NCBI GenBank assembly: GCA_004519485.1
Contig: CP038119.1
Coordinates: forward strand, 631,235-695,234
Reading direction: 5' to 3'
DNA: 64,000 nt
Origin: Nannochloropsis oceanica
Taxonomy: Eukaryota; Sar; Eustigmatophyceae; Eustigmatales; Monodopsidaceae
Shown: one piece after another, positions 22,139 through 37,400 of the stretch
Numbering within the stretch: the stretch's first letter is position 1
Layout of the letters: every line of letters begins with the position of its first letter
Notes under the pieces: model-generated
The model's input: only the letters and a program-made list of their open reading frames with translations
Database searches by the model: none
What the model was told of the DNA's origin: nothing
Position numbers and translations under genes: made by a program

Positions 22139-23641
22139 GGTGGTAGGGGAGGGAGACACGGCAAACGGTAATGGGAAGGGGATATGCAAGGGATATTTAA
22201 TTGATGCTCTCTTTTAAGGGCAGTGTGGGGGAATGGGAGAGAAGGGCAAAGACGGAGAGGAGGGAAGGCAGAAAGGCGAGCAGGCGAGGAGACTGGGGTA
22301 TCAGCAGTAGCCATGGCAAGAAGAGACCATGGAACGTTGATCGCATCACTCGATTGATGAGATTGGGGGAAGGATTGACGGACATCACGTAAAAGAAGGG
22401 AGAAAGAGAAAAAAACAAACTGCGTGCGTTACCTGCAAACATGAAAACGGAAGGGATCAAATTGCAGAGACAGAGGAGTGTGCTTTTCGTAAATGACCCA
22501 TCTCTCTTTTCTTAAAATTTTAAATTAAGTCTAACGCAAGATCTTTGATTTGATTGTCCGCGAGCGTCAAACATTAACAATGCTTTCTTTGGGGCCCCGG
22601 GGGTCAGAGGAACGGATTTCAGTCGACTCGATTCGATTTTCTTTTCACATCCTGACAATGAGTAAACCCCAAATATATAAAAATATTCTCTTATGTGTAA
22701 CGTTATAATGATCGGTTGATTGATTGCTTGATTGATTGATTGCTTCTTTTGTGAGATCGATTACCTTGCAATGATTCATTTGATTGATTTGATTGATCTG
22801 ATTATGGTGCCTTCCACTCATCCGCTTTCCCACCCACCCCCAACGCCAGCAGCACCACCAACTTCCTTTGTACGCCTCGGTGAGTGGTAGCGGCAGCAGC
22901 AGCAATAGCAACAAAAAGAGATCATTGCCATCGGCGTCTCCGTCACCGCAAGCAGAGTCGTCGGTCAGCAGCAAACGCAGCAGCCCGCCATCACCCCCAC
23001 CATCCCCTACCAAAGCAGCCAGCGGCGGCAAGAGACCTCCCTCCCCCTCCTCCTCCTCTTTATCCTTCTCTCCAAAATCTAAATGCCCTTTCTCTCCGTC
23101 ATCACCACTTTCCAAAAAGAACCATCAAAACCCGAAACCTGCCTCGTCACCGATTGGGCCTGGTCTCTAACCTCCTGCCACGATCGTTTATCGTTTCAGA
23201 GATGGAATCACGAGCGCCAGATCGAATAAACCTGTGGGATACGTAGCTGACTCAATCGAAGAGGTGTTAAGAAAGTGACTGGCCCTTTTCCCAGTTTCGT
23301 CTTTTTCCTTTCTCCCAGCCCACAAAGCGACCTTCGCTCGCTCCTGAAGCTGCCGTTGAAGGATAAAACGGTAGTAGTAATTGCATCCCCGTCCCACCCA
23401 CACAAGCTAGCATAGCCACCGCGACACGACTACCGGCACACCGATAGTAGCAATAGTAATCCTAGTCATAATACAGATTACTGTTACAAGAATAAGTAGG
23501 ATTACAGCGAGAAGCGTGATGTAGTCCTGCTGACCTCCCCTCCTCCCTTCCTCCCGCACAGCCCAGCCCAGCCCAACCTCCCTTCCTCTCTACAAGCACA
23601 CCTACACCCTCCCTCCATACCACCTTCCGTACGTGTCGTGT
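22139..23641. other. Intergenic region with a Ser/Pro-rich open frame
   Basis: About 1.5 kb. The left part is the ALYREF 3' flank. Around 22715-22800 lies a GATT-rich simple stretch. At 22868-23170 (+) a 100-codon Ser/Pro/Lys-rich frame is open, preceded by an AG acceptor-like site at 22850; it could be the tail exon of an unseen gene or chance low complexity. No homologue was recognised. The right end is the promoter of the SelO gene. Confidence 0.4.
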
Positions 23642-28413
<4,772 letters not shown>

Positions 28414-29123
28414 AGGGAGGGAGGGAGGGAGGGGGAGAAGGAGAAAGATCAAATTTGAAGAAGGACAAGATGAAGTACGAAACAGATACATGCGTGCTTG
28501 TGCATGGATTTGAATGAAAATATGTCCGCGCGGCCAAGGGAGATAAATGCATGCGCCCTAAGACTCATATATTGAGAGGGTGAAGACGAAGATGAAAGGG
28601 AGAATGGAAGCGACGAAGATCAAAATAGACGAAAGATGGGTGTTGTGCCGAAACAAGCAACCGCCCAGGCCGAGCATACCCGGACAAAGAAAAATGATGG
28701 AACAAGGACCAAAGCAAGTCCAGAAGGAAAGGGAAAATGCATCTCTCATGTCTACCTGCCTGTCTTCATCTCTGGCTGTTCCTGTCTCCCTCTTTGTCTA
28801 TTCCTATTTATCTCTCTCCAGTCCTCTCTGCCTCTCTCTCTCTCTCCTCATCTCGGTGTTTCTCGCTGTACACGCGCGCGCCTTCTCCTCTATCTCTTTC
28901 TCTATACATACACGTAGACGATATTTCAAGCGTCATTTAACTCTTATTTCTACAAATCATCACTACGCTTCATTCCTCTTCTCTTCCTTCCTTCTTCCCT
29001 CCCTCCGTACCTCCCTCCCTCCATCCCTCCCTCTCTTCCTCCATCCGTCCATCCACATCTCTAGGCAAACACCTCGCCTTGCTACCACCCCCTCCCTCCC
29101 TCCCTCCCTCCCTCCCTCCTTTC
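28414..29123. other. Convergent intergenic region
   Basis: About 700 bp between the SelO stop and the minus-strand ankyrin gene. GGGA repeats follow the SelO stop and TCCC repeats approach the ankyrin stop, so both 3' UTRs begin with GGGA in their own sense strand. No gene seen. Confidence 0.6.
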
Positions 29124-30704
29124 TTATCCAAACGTCTCCCGCAACATTAAGAGCATGTCAAAATTCATCTTATGAACAACATACGCAATCGCCTCCTTCC
29201 GCATTCCCAGCTCCCCCCCCCCCTCTCCCTCCACCCCTTGCTCCCCAGTCCTCCCTTCTTCCCTCCCTCCCTCATCACAGGTAAGCCCCCCAGCACCGCT
29301 CACCCCCATCGCATCTCCCCCCTTGACAGAGTAGGGAGGGAAGGAGGGAGGGAAGGAGGGAGGGTGGGGTTTCTCCAGCACGGGCAGGGTGATTGGGATG
29401 GAGGGGAGAGACGGTAGAGAGTAAAAGGTCGCCCCGCTACCACTCAGGCTTAAGCTTATTGCTTGGCCATTGGGACTGCTGCTACTGCTACTAGTGCTGC
29501 TGCTGCTGCTGCTGATGCTGATGCTGATGCTCTCGCTTTGCCGAAGACCCAGAGTAAACAAAGATGGCTTGGACGGCCCGTCCCTCCCTCCCTCCCTCCC
29601 TTTCCTTCCTTTCCCACCCATCCGCACCTTCGGGTCACGCATCGAAATTGAGGAAAAGGAGGAAAAAGAGTTGGAAGACGAGCGTTGGTGCTGCTGGCGT
29701 GGGACAGCTGTCCATCCATCTGGCAAGGTCTCCTCCTCCCTCACCTCTCCCCACTCATTCCTCTGCCTCTTCTCCTCCTTCCTTCCCAAGGCGGCGAATT
29801 CCATCGCCACATGCGCTTCCATTTGCCTGGCCTCCGTCACGCATAACCTCGCCTTGTGAACAAGTGCCATGCGCTCCCATCCCGTCAGGAGGGAAAGACA
29901 CTTTGCGTGCTGCAACCGTTGCGCGGCCGTTACCGGTAGAGCCCCGGCCAGGTTAGGAATTAAGGGGTCCGCCCCCCATGACAGCAATACGCGGACTGTG
30001 TCACTTATGTCGAAAGAAGATGATGATGCGTTGGAGGGGTGGAGGGAAATGGCCTGCTGGGGGTCCTCGCGGATGGCCAGGTGAAGCGCAGTGGAGCCGT
30101 GGTTATCTACCGCATTCACATCGACCACGCAGGGGGTAGGACAGGAGGGAGGGCAGGAAGCAGCAAAAGCCAGGACACCCTGCACGACGTGGGCATGGTT
30201 ATTGTAGGCGGCGATTTGAAGGCAGGTTCGTCCGTATAGTTGACGGCGGAAGGAAGGGTTGGCGCCGTGTTGGAGGAGCAAGGAGGCCACAGGCCAGTTC
30301 CCAAATTCGCAAGCCATGTACAGGGCGGAGCGAGAGGATTGACAGTCGTGGTCGTCCACGGGGGCGTTGGTTTGAATCAAGAGGACGGCTAAGGCAGTAT
30401 ACCCTTTGTAAGCGGCCCACATTAGGGGGGACTGTCCCACGCTGTCACGGCAGGAGGCAAGGGTAGGGTCTTGGAGCAAGAGAGCATGCGCGACAGCCAC
30501 ATTCCCTTCCTTGCTGGCCTCGATCATTTGCTCTACCAGAGCTGCCCGGGCTTCTGCGGCCTGCCGGGCTTCGAGTTGCGAGGGCTGGGAATTGACAGGA
30601 TACTGAGGGTTATTGGCTTGGGGGTAGGTGGGGCCTGGACCAGTATGAATGGGTTGCGCGACGAGCGCTGGGGTCAGGTCCGAAAGCTCGTGCGGAGAAA
30701 CCAT
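29124..30704 (-). CDS. Ankyrin-repeat protein
   Basis: Single-exon model of 526 residues starting at the first in-frame ATG (MVSPHELSDL). The frame is open further upstream to 31073 but without another ATG, so a spliced 5' exon is possible. Ankyrin repeats are clear: DSVGQSPLMWAAYKGYTALA, SRSALYMACEFGNWPVASLL, GRTCLQIAAYNNHAHVVQ and GSTALHLAIREDP, followed by a weaker one at SDTVRVLLSWGADPLIPN. The C-terminal half is Ser-rich low complexity with a short conserved-looking end (KMNFDMLLMLRETFG). Ankyrin stacks bind proteins; the partner is unknown. It is divergent from the Sel1-repeat gene. Confidence 0.8.
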   Translation of the reverse strand: MVSPHELSDLTPALVAQPIHTGPGPTYPQANNPQYPVNSQPSQLEARQAAEARAALVEQMIEASKEGNVAVAHALLLQDPTLASCRDSVGQSPLMWAAYKGYTALAVLLIQTNAPVDDHDCQSSRSALYMACEFGNWPVASLLLQHGANPSFRRQLYGRTCLQIAAYNNHAHVVQGVLAFAASCPPSCPTPCVVDVNAVDNHGSTALHLAIREDPQQAISLHPSNASSSSFDISDTVRVLLSWGADPLIPNLAGALPVTAAQRLQHAKCLSLLTGWERMALVHKARLCVTEARQMEAHVAMEFAALGRKEEKRQRNEWGEVREEETLPDGWTAVPRQQHQRSSSNSFSSFSSISMRDPKVRMGGKGRKGREGGRDGPSKPSLFTLGLRQSESISISISSSSSSTSSSSSSPNGQAISLSLSGSGATFYSLPSLPSIPITLPVLEKPHPPSFPPSFPPYSVKGGDAMGVSGAGGLTCDEGGREEGRTGEQGVEGEGGGELGMRKEAIAYVVHKMNFDMLLMLRETFG

Positions 30705-31330
30705 AACTTGTGGAGTGGCCTTTGGATGAAAGGGATGTAAATGATGGTAGAAATGGGGTTGAGGTGACGCTGAGGTGAAGGAAAGCGACGAGGAGGGATG
30801 GAGAGGGCCTGCCTGTGGATGGGTGGTTAGATCGAGAAGTGGGTTGGACAAAGGAGGGACGGATGAGAGAAACGGATGGTATAAGTAAGTTATTATGGCA
30901 ATACATGACGGGATATAGAGACTATTACGAAAAGAAATCTGTGCCTGAACGCGATAGGGTGTTGAGGCAGGGAAGGAGTGAGGGAGAATGGAACAACAGG
31001 GAGGACCGCACAAATAGAAGGCCCATGCATGTGTCAAAACACGCCACGCACGTCTTTCCTGTTCGACCGACAACCATAGATACTGCCACTACGACAACAA
31101 ATTTGATTGGAAGAAAGAGGGGCGTGGCAGCCGTGTTTGTTGCCATCCGTCGCAGGTCATCTCCTGCTGTATTGCAGGAGGGACGTCTTATTCAAAACCA
31201 ATTCAAACAAGTATAACTCGCCGTCAGCGATTATTAGGACGCGCATTTCTTCTACCCCACACGCAAACCACCTCACTCACTTACAACCATGCCATATCGA
31301 CAAACATAGGCAAGCCGAGGGGAATCAAGT
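30705..31330. promoter_or_regulatory. Divergent promoter region, ankyrin and Sel1 genes
   Basis: 626 bp between the two start codons. It must carry both 5' UTRs and promoters, and possibly an unseen 5' exon of the ankyrin gene. No named motif recognised. Confidence 0.45.
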
Positions 31331-33600
31331 ATGCACGCAGTGTTGGCCAACGTGCGGTCCCAATCCGCGGAACGGGTGGGTTTGTTCTCAGCCTTTCTGC
31401 GTGGGAGGAGAATTGACGTCGTCATAGCCTCGAGAAGACTGGGGTACGTGAACAGGAGCTGCATCATGCCCAAGAGAAATACCATGCACAGTTTCACCTG
31501 CAGGACCACCAGCAAAAGTGATGACAGAAGTAGAAATAGCAGAACGAATAGCAGCAGTGGGATTACACGCTATTTGGCTTTCGCATCCGCCACCGACGCC
31601 CGACCATCATCAAGGCTACTACTATCTGCAGCATCTCCATTTAAGGCAACAACAACACAACGACGCGTGTTCTCCTCCTCCTCTTCCTCTTCTTCCTCAT
31701 TGCCTTCATCCTCCTCTTCCCCTCCCTCCCTTCCATCTTCAGCATCGCTGCCACCATCATCACCACATCCTCTCCTTGTCCCCGCCGAGGTCGCGCGGCT
31801 CAAGGCTCTGGCGGAGATGGTGGAAGGGATGGAGGAAGGGAAAGAGGTCAAAGGATGGAAAGCGTGCAAAGAGCTAGGCATTCGCTATTTGACATGTACG
31901 TGATCGGAGGCATGGGGAGGGAGAGAGGGAGAAAGGGAGGGAGGGAGGGAGAGAAAGAGGGATTTAATTTGTGACAGCTGTAATCTACTTATTGTATTGC
32001 AACCCCCTTCCTACTACACTAGGCAGATATCCCTCCTCCCTCCCTGCCCTCCTCCATCCCCTTTTCCCCCTCGTTGTTCCTCCCTCCCTCAGCTCTCCCT
32101 GGCCCCTCCCTCCCCCCTTCCATTTATAAACCAGACGGAAAGACTCGCGTTGACCTGGAGCATGCTGTGGAATGGTTGGAAACGGCCGGCACTAGAACAA
32201 CACCCTCCATCCCTCCCTCCCTCGCCCATCGCGGTGACTCAAGAGGAGGGGTCAAGACCTCCCTCTCTCCCGCCCTCCTACCTCCTGGGGAAGAGGACGC
32301 AGAATTGTGGTATGCGAGGGGGATAGCTTGTTTGCGCTTGGACGGCAAAGACGGGAAGGAGGGAGGGGAGGAGGAAGAGAGGGAGGGCTGGACGGAGGAA
32401 GTTGAGACGGAGACATATGGTGCTCAGACGGGGCCGGAGTTTGTGCGTGTCGTGAAGAGGAGAGCGAACAAGGAGAGAAAGGCCCGAGGGAAGGAGGGAG
32501 GGGGGGAGGGAGGGAGGGTGCAGATGTGGCATCGGAGGGGGATCCGTCGGCTGGTGGAGGCGGGAAAGAGGGGGCATGTCGAGGCGATGGTGATGTGCGG
32601 GAATCTGCTCTATGAGAATGGAAACGTGGAAGGGAGGAGAGGAGGAGGGAGGGGAGGAGGGACAGAGGAAGGAAAGACGAATTTGGAGCTGGCGCTGGAG
32701 TGGTATTGGAAGGCGGTGGGGGAGGGAGGGCGGGAGGGAGGGCTGGAGGGAGGGCATCCGGACGCGTGGTACAATCTGGGAAGGATTTATGCAGAGGGAG
32801 GAAAGGGGGTGAAGAGGGACGTCGACAGGGCGAAGGACTGCTTCGAGAAGGCGGCAAGACACCCGGAGGAGAAGGGAGGAGCAGCGGCGTATATGCTGGG
32901 GCACCTGTGCAGGGGTGTCGAGGAAGGGGGGGAGGGAGGGAAGGAGGGAGGGGGGGATGTGCGGAAGGCGGTGGAGTGGTGGAAAGAGGCGTGTGATATC
33001 AAGGATCATCCAGCGGCGTGCTATGACCTGGCGCTGCTGTATCGAAATGGAGAGGGCCAGGTACGGAGGGAGGGAGGGAGGGAGGGAGGGAGGGAGGGAG
33101 GGAGAATCTGTTCTAATCAGTCAACGCCTGTTTCGATTTTTCACTTCCCCATCCGCCACACCTCATTCCTTCCTTTCCTCGCTCCTTAGGTCCCTCCTTC
33201 CTACTCCCTCTATCGGCATTACATCGCCAAAGCCGAGGGCCTCGGCGATGCTGAAGCGCTTTTCCATCTCGGACACATGTACTTGCAAGGGGAGGAAGGA
33301 GGGACGGAGGAAGGGAGGGAGGGAGAGTGGACGAGGATTGAGAAGAATGAAGGAAAGGCAAAGGAGTATTTTGAGAGGGCAGGGAGGGAGGGAGGACATG
33401 CGGAGGCGATGACGACGATGGGCGTCCTGCGCTACCGGGAGGGGAGGTGGGAGGAGGCAGCTCGGTGGTATGAGGCAGGGGGGGAGGCAGGGAGCGAGGA
33501 AGCGTGGAGGAATCTGGCAAGTATGTACATTGCGGGGGAGGGGGTGGCGAAGGACGAGGGTATGGCCCGGAATATCGTCAAAATCCTGCTGAAGAAGTAG
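31331..33600 (+). CDS. Sel1-like repeat (TPR-class) protein
   Basis: Three exons, 31331-31895, 32093-33060 and 33190-33600, give 647 residues in phase. The N-terminus is rich in Arg/Ser and poor in acidic residues, suggesting a mitochondrial or other presequence; later ATGs at 31466 and 31484 are possible starts. Exons 2 and 3 hold Sel1 repeats with the A-x-x-x-LG-x-x-Y pattern: HVEAMVMCGNLLYENGN, HPDAWYNLGRIYAEGGKGV, GAAAYMLGHLCRGVEEG, PAACYDLALLYRNGEG, DAEALFHLGHMYLQGE and SEEAWRNLASMYIAGEGVAK. Such arrays scaffold complexes such as ER degradation or signalling factors. GGGA repeats are translated between the repeats as Glu-Gly-Gly-Arg inserts, lengthening the loops. The function is not resolved. 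Confidence 0.8.
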
Positions 33601-34453
33601 GCGGGAGGGAGGGAAGGAGGGAGGGAGGGAGGGAGGGAGGGAGAGAGGCTGGGGAAGGTACCTGACAAATGAAAAGAAAAACCAGCCGGAGCGTGTATGT
33701 ATGTATCCATACATATATTCATGTGTGTAAGTACGTGTATGTGTGTGGCGTTGGAATGAGAAAAAGTGGGCGGCATCCTCGAAAATAGACACCAACAGTA
33801 GAGGAAAGATCGGAGATTCCAAATCCTTGCGTTTGCCTGTGATATCCATTTCCTTCTTTCTCTTCCCACTGTCTTCTCTCTCTCTCTCTCTCCCTCTCTC
33901 TCTCTCTCTCTGACCACACTTGTTGTTAGAATTTGATTTCTTGCCCTTTCCCTCCCGATATCGCCGTGCCTCTCCCTCTTTCTTTCTCTCTTCGCAGGAC
34001 ACACAAACACACTTGCGCCATCCGTCCCTCCCTCCCTCTCTTCCTCCTTTCCTCCCTCTATTTTTCGTTCGTTCACATTTTTTAACGGTCATCTTTGTCG
34101 CTCTTGTCCTGCTTCCTCTTCTCAAAATCATACCGCTAAACTAATCGGAGAGAGGAGCTAATTAATAATGATAAAAGACGTAAGTAAGCCAATCAATAAT
34201 TAATCAACTCATCGATATGATTATCAAGCTCTTAAACATTCGGGCACACATCTCACATATTACGCACACACCCTCTCTTCGATACACACACAACATGCCC
34301 TTCTCTTCCTTTCCTCCCTCCCTCCCTCCCTCCCTCCCTCCCTCTTTTACGAAGAGAGGAGAGGACCACCTTTCCCGCTCAATTTTGAAGGACGGAGGGA
34401 GGGAGGGAGGGAGAGAGGGAGGGAGGGAGGGAGGGAGAGGCTCTGGATTGCGA
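33601..34453. other. Convergent intergenic region
   Basis: About 850 bp between the stops of the Sel1 gene and the V-ATPase gene. GGGA repeats directly follow the Sel1 stop. Contains a CT microsatellite near 33876-33911. No gene supported. Confidence 0.6.
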
Positions 34454-37400
34454 TTAAGTCAGTACCACCTTCTTGCAGAGGGCAGGGATGGAAAGCGGGG
34501 AAAACTTGTAGCCATCCGCCTGGAGGACGGGAGGGAGGGCGGGAGGGAGGGAAAAGGGAAGAAAAACAAATATTTGAGAAAATTTTGCTGACGAACACGT
34601 GTCCTTCCTTCCCTCCCTCCCTCCCTCCCTCCCTCCCTCCCTCCCTCCCTCCCTTCCCCACCTTGTAGAACTTGTTCTGGAACTCAACCCAATGCAGGCG
34701 GAGGGCGTGAAGGAAGCACTCCAACACGTCCATGCACATGATGACGCCGAACGTCACCCCTTGGGGGGGGGAGGGAGGGACGGAAGGGGGAAGGGACGCT
34801 AAGAAACTTCTCATACTCCCGCGCGACTTTCCCCTACCGCCCCATGGCTATCCTTCCCTCCCTCCCTCCCTCCCTCCCTCCCTCCCTCCCTCCCTCCCTC
34901 CCTCCCTACCTGAGAAGATGGCGAAGCCGATGAAGACGCCAATGACAGAGCCGCTCTCCATCTGACCCTTGAGGGCCTTCTCAAAAAAGACCTGAACAAG
35001 GAGGGAGGGAGGGAGGGAGGGAGGGAGGGAGGGAGGGAGGGAGGGGGGCATTCAGTCGGTAAGTATGGATGGGATGAACGACGAGACTGGCAAAATACCA
35101 AGAGACCTTTCCTCCCTCCCTCCCTCCCTCCCTCCCTCCCTCCCTCCCTCCCTCCCTCCCTCCCTCCCTCCCTCCCTCCCTCCCTCCCCACCTCCGACAG
35201 CTGGGTATGCGCCAAAGACAGCGCCCACAAGCGCAGGTAAGAGGCCGTGTTACTGACCATGCCCAGGACGAATTCGATCGTCTCAATCGTCTGATGGATC
35301 ATCATCTCGCCGAATCCGCCTGGGGGGAGGGGGGGGGGAGGGAGGGAGGGAGGGAGGGAGGGAGGGAGGGAGGGAGGGAGGGTACATGTGGGTATGACGC
35401 GAGGGGTGTTCTGACTTAAAGCGAGGTGGAAGAGGGAGGGAGGGAGGGAGGGAGGGAGGGAGGCAAGGACAATGAACCCTAACCGTGATCTTCGTGTCCA
35501 CCTCCGTGGTGGTGTCCTCCCTCCGCCCCTTCCTCCCCTTCCTCCCCCAGCGCCTCGTGGGTCGAGGCCCCGCCATGGCCAGCCGCGAGGCCAGCCTGCT
35601 TCTTCTTGTTCTGAGGGAGGGAGGGAGGGAGGGAGGGAGGGAGGGAGGGAGGGAGGGAGGGAGGGAGGGAGGGAGGGAGGGAAGGAGGGAAGGAGGGAGG
35701 GAGGCATAAAGAGTTGGTTCGTGTGGGGGGGGATTTGGGGAGGGAGGGAGGGAGGGAGGGAGGGAGGGAGGGAGGGAGGGAGGGAGGGAGGGAGCACGGA
35801 CCTGGCTGTTGATGATGCAGGGCTTGGCGCACAAGAGGATCGGAACGGTGGCGAAGGCGAGGAGCAGGAGGAACACCTTCAGAGGAAGGGAGGGAGGGAG
35901 GGAGGGAGGGAGGGAGGAAGGGAGGAAGGGAGGAAAAGATGAGCTTGACCGCTACGTGATGATTTCATTTTTCTATGCATCTATCCATAAATAAAATCTA
36001 TCTGTATCTATCCATCAATATTATCTATCAAACCTATCTATCAGTCTATCAGGTCACGCATACACACACCCGGCCCCCCTTCCATCCCTCCCTCCCTCCC
36101 TCCCATTCTACCTGCAGCCTGCCCTGGCCCGAAAACATGGGCTCGACGACAGTTCCCGGTGATAAGGCAATAGAGATGAGGGTGTTGATGAGGTTGGGCG
36201 GCTGGCATCCGCCACTGCAAGGAGGGAGGGAAAGAGGGAAGGGGAGGTAAGGCAAACAACCGTACAGCGATCTGTATGACAGCGGCCCCCCCCCTCCCAC
36301 CAATACACAAACACGGGACTTACCCCCCTTCCCTCCCTCCCTCCCCCCCTCCCTCCCTACCCTTCGCCCCCGTACTGCAACGGGCACATCTCGGCGGTGG
36401 ACGTCGCACCCAGCACACATTCTCGTCCAGGGGCGCCAACGCCTGGACCAAGAGGGCTGTAGCCGTAGATGTAGCACGTGGAGGTAGGTCCCGGGCAGGG
36501 GATCCAGGTCTGGAGGAGGAGGGGGGGAGGGAGGGAGGGAGGGAGGGAGGGAGGGGAGGAGGGAGTTATGAAAGGTCCGTGGCCGTGGATGTCGCGGGAG
36601 GTGGGCAGGAGGGAGGGAGGGAAGGAGGGAGGGAGGGTAACTGCATACAAAGGCCCTTCTTCTTCTTCTCCTCCTTCTTCTTCTCTCTCCTCTTCTTCTT
36701 CTTCTTCTTCTTCCTCCTCGTCCTCCTGCTCTTCCTTCTTCCTTTTATTGTTTTTTCTTCTGTTCGTCCTCCCTCTCATTCCTCCTCCTCCTCTACCTCC
36801 TCCTCCTCTCCTCCCTCCCTTCTCCTTCTTCAACTCACCCCCGTGGCCGCATCGAAGCCCAGGCAGGAGGCAGAGAGCATCCGCTCTTCCCAATTAATGC
36901 TCCACTTGACAAAGATCAGCACCACCGTGTACCTAGGAGGGAGGGAGGGAGGGAGGGAGGGAGGGAGAGGCGGTGAGATGACGAAAGGAGGAAAGTGAGG
37001 AATGAGGAGAGGGGGACGAGGGAATGATGAACCCTCCCTCCCTCCCTCCCTCCCTCCCTCCCTCCTTCCCTCCCTCCCTCCCTCCCTCCCTCCCTCCCTC
37101 ACCCACCCAAATAGGGCCAGGTCGAAGATAATCATGGGAAGGAATTCAAACGCGAAATCGACGTTCTGCTTGAAGTAGAGGGCGTTCGCGCCACGCAGCA
37201 AAATGCCCCACGTCATGTGGATGATGCCGAGGACGACCGAGAGCTTCATCTGCAAGGAAGGGAGGGAGGGAGGGAGGGAGGGAGGGAGGGAGAAGAGGAT
37301 GTGGGTTCGCGCCCTGTCTCTGCTATGGCACTTTGTCGTCAGTTTTCTCTCTTTCGCTCCTCCCCTCCCCTCCCTTCCCTCCCTTCTCTCCCTCCCTCCC

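Noticed and set aside
23633-23641. Start of SelO upstream of the ATG at 23642
   Set aside because: The upstream codon is GTG; the first true ATG in frame is at 23642.
30705-31073. N-terminal extension of the ankyrin protein
   Set aside because: Frame is open but has no ATG (starts with TTG) and no ankyrin or targeting feature; kept only as a note on a possible 5' exon.
34851-35800. CRISPR-like array
   Set aside because: The repeats are plain tetranucleotides without spacers, lying in eukaryotic introns.
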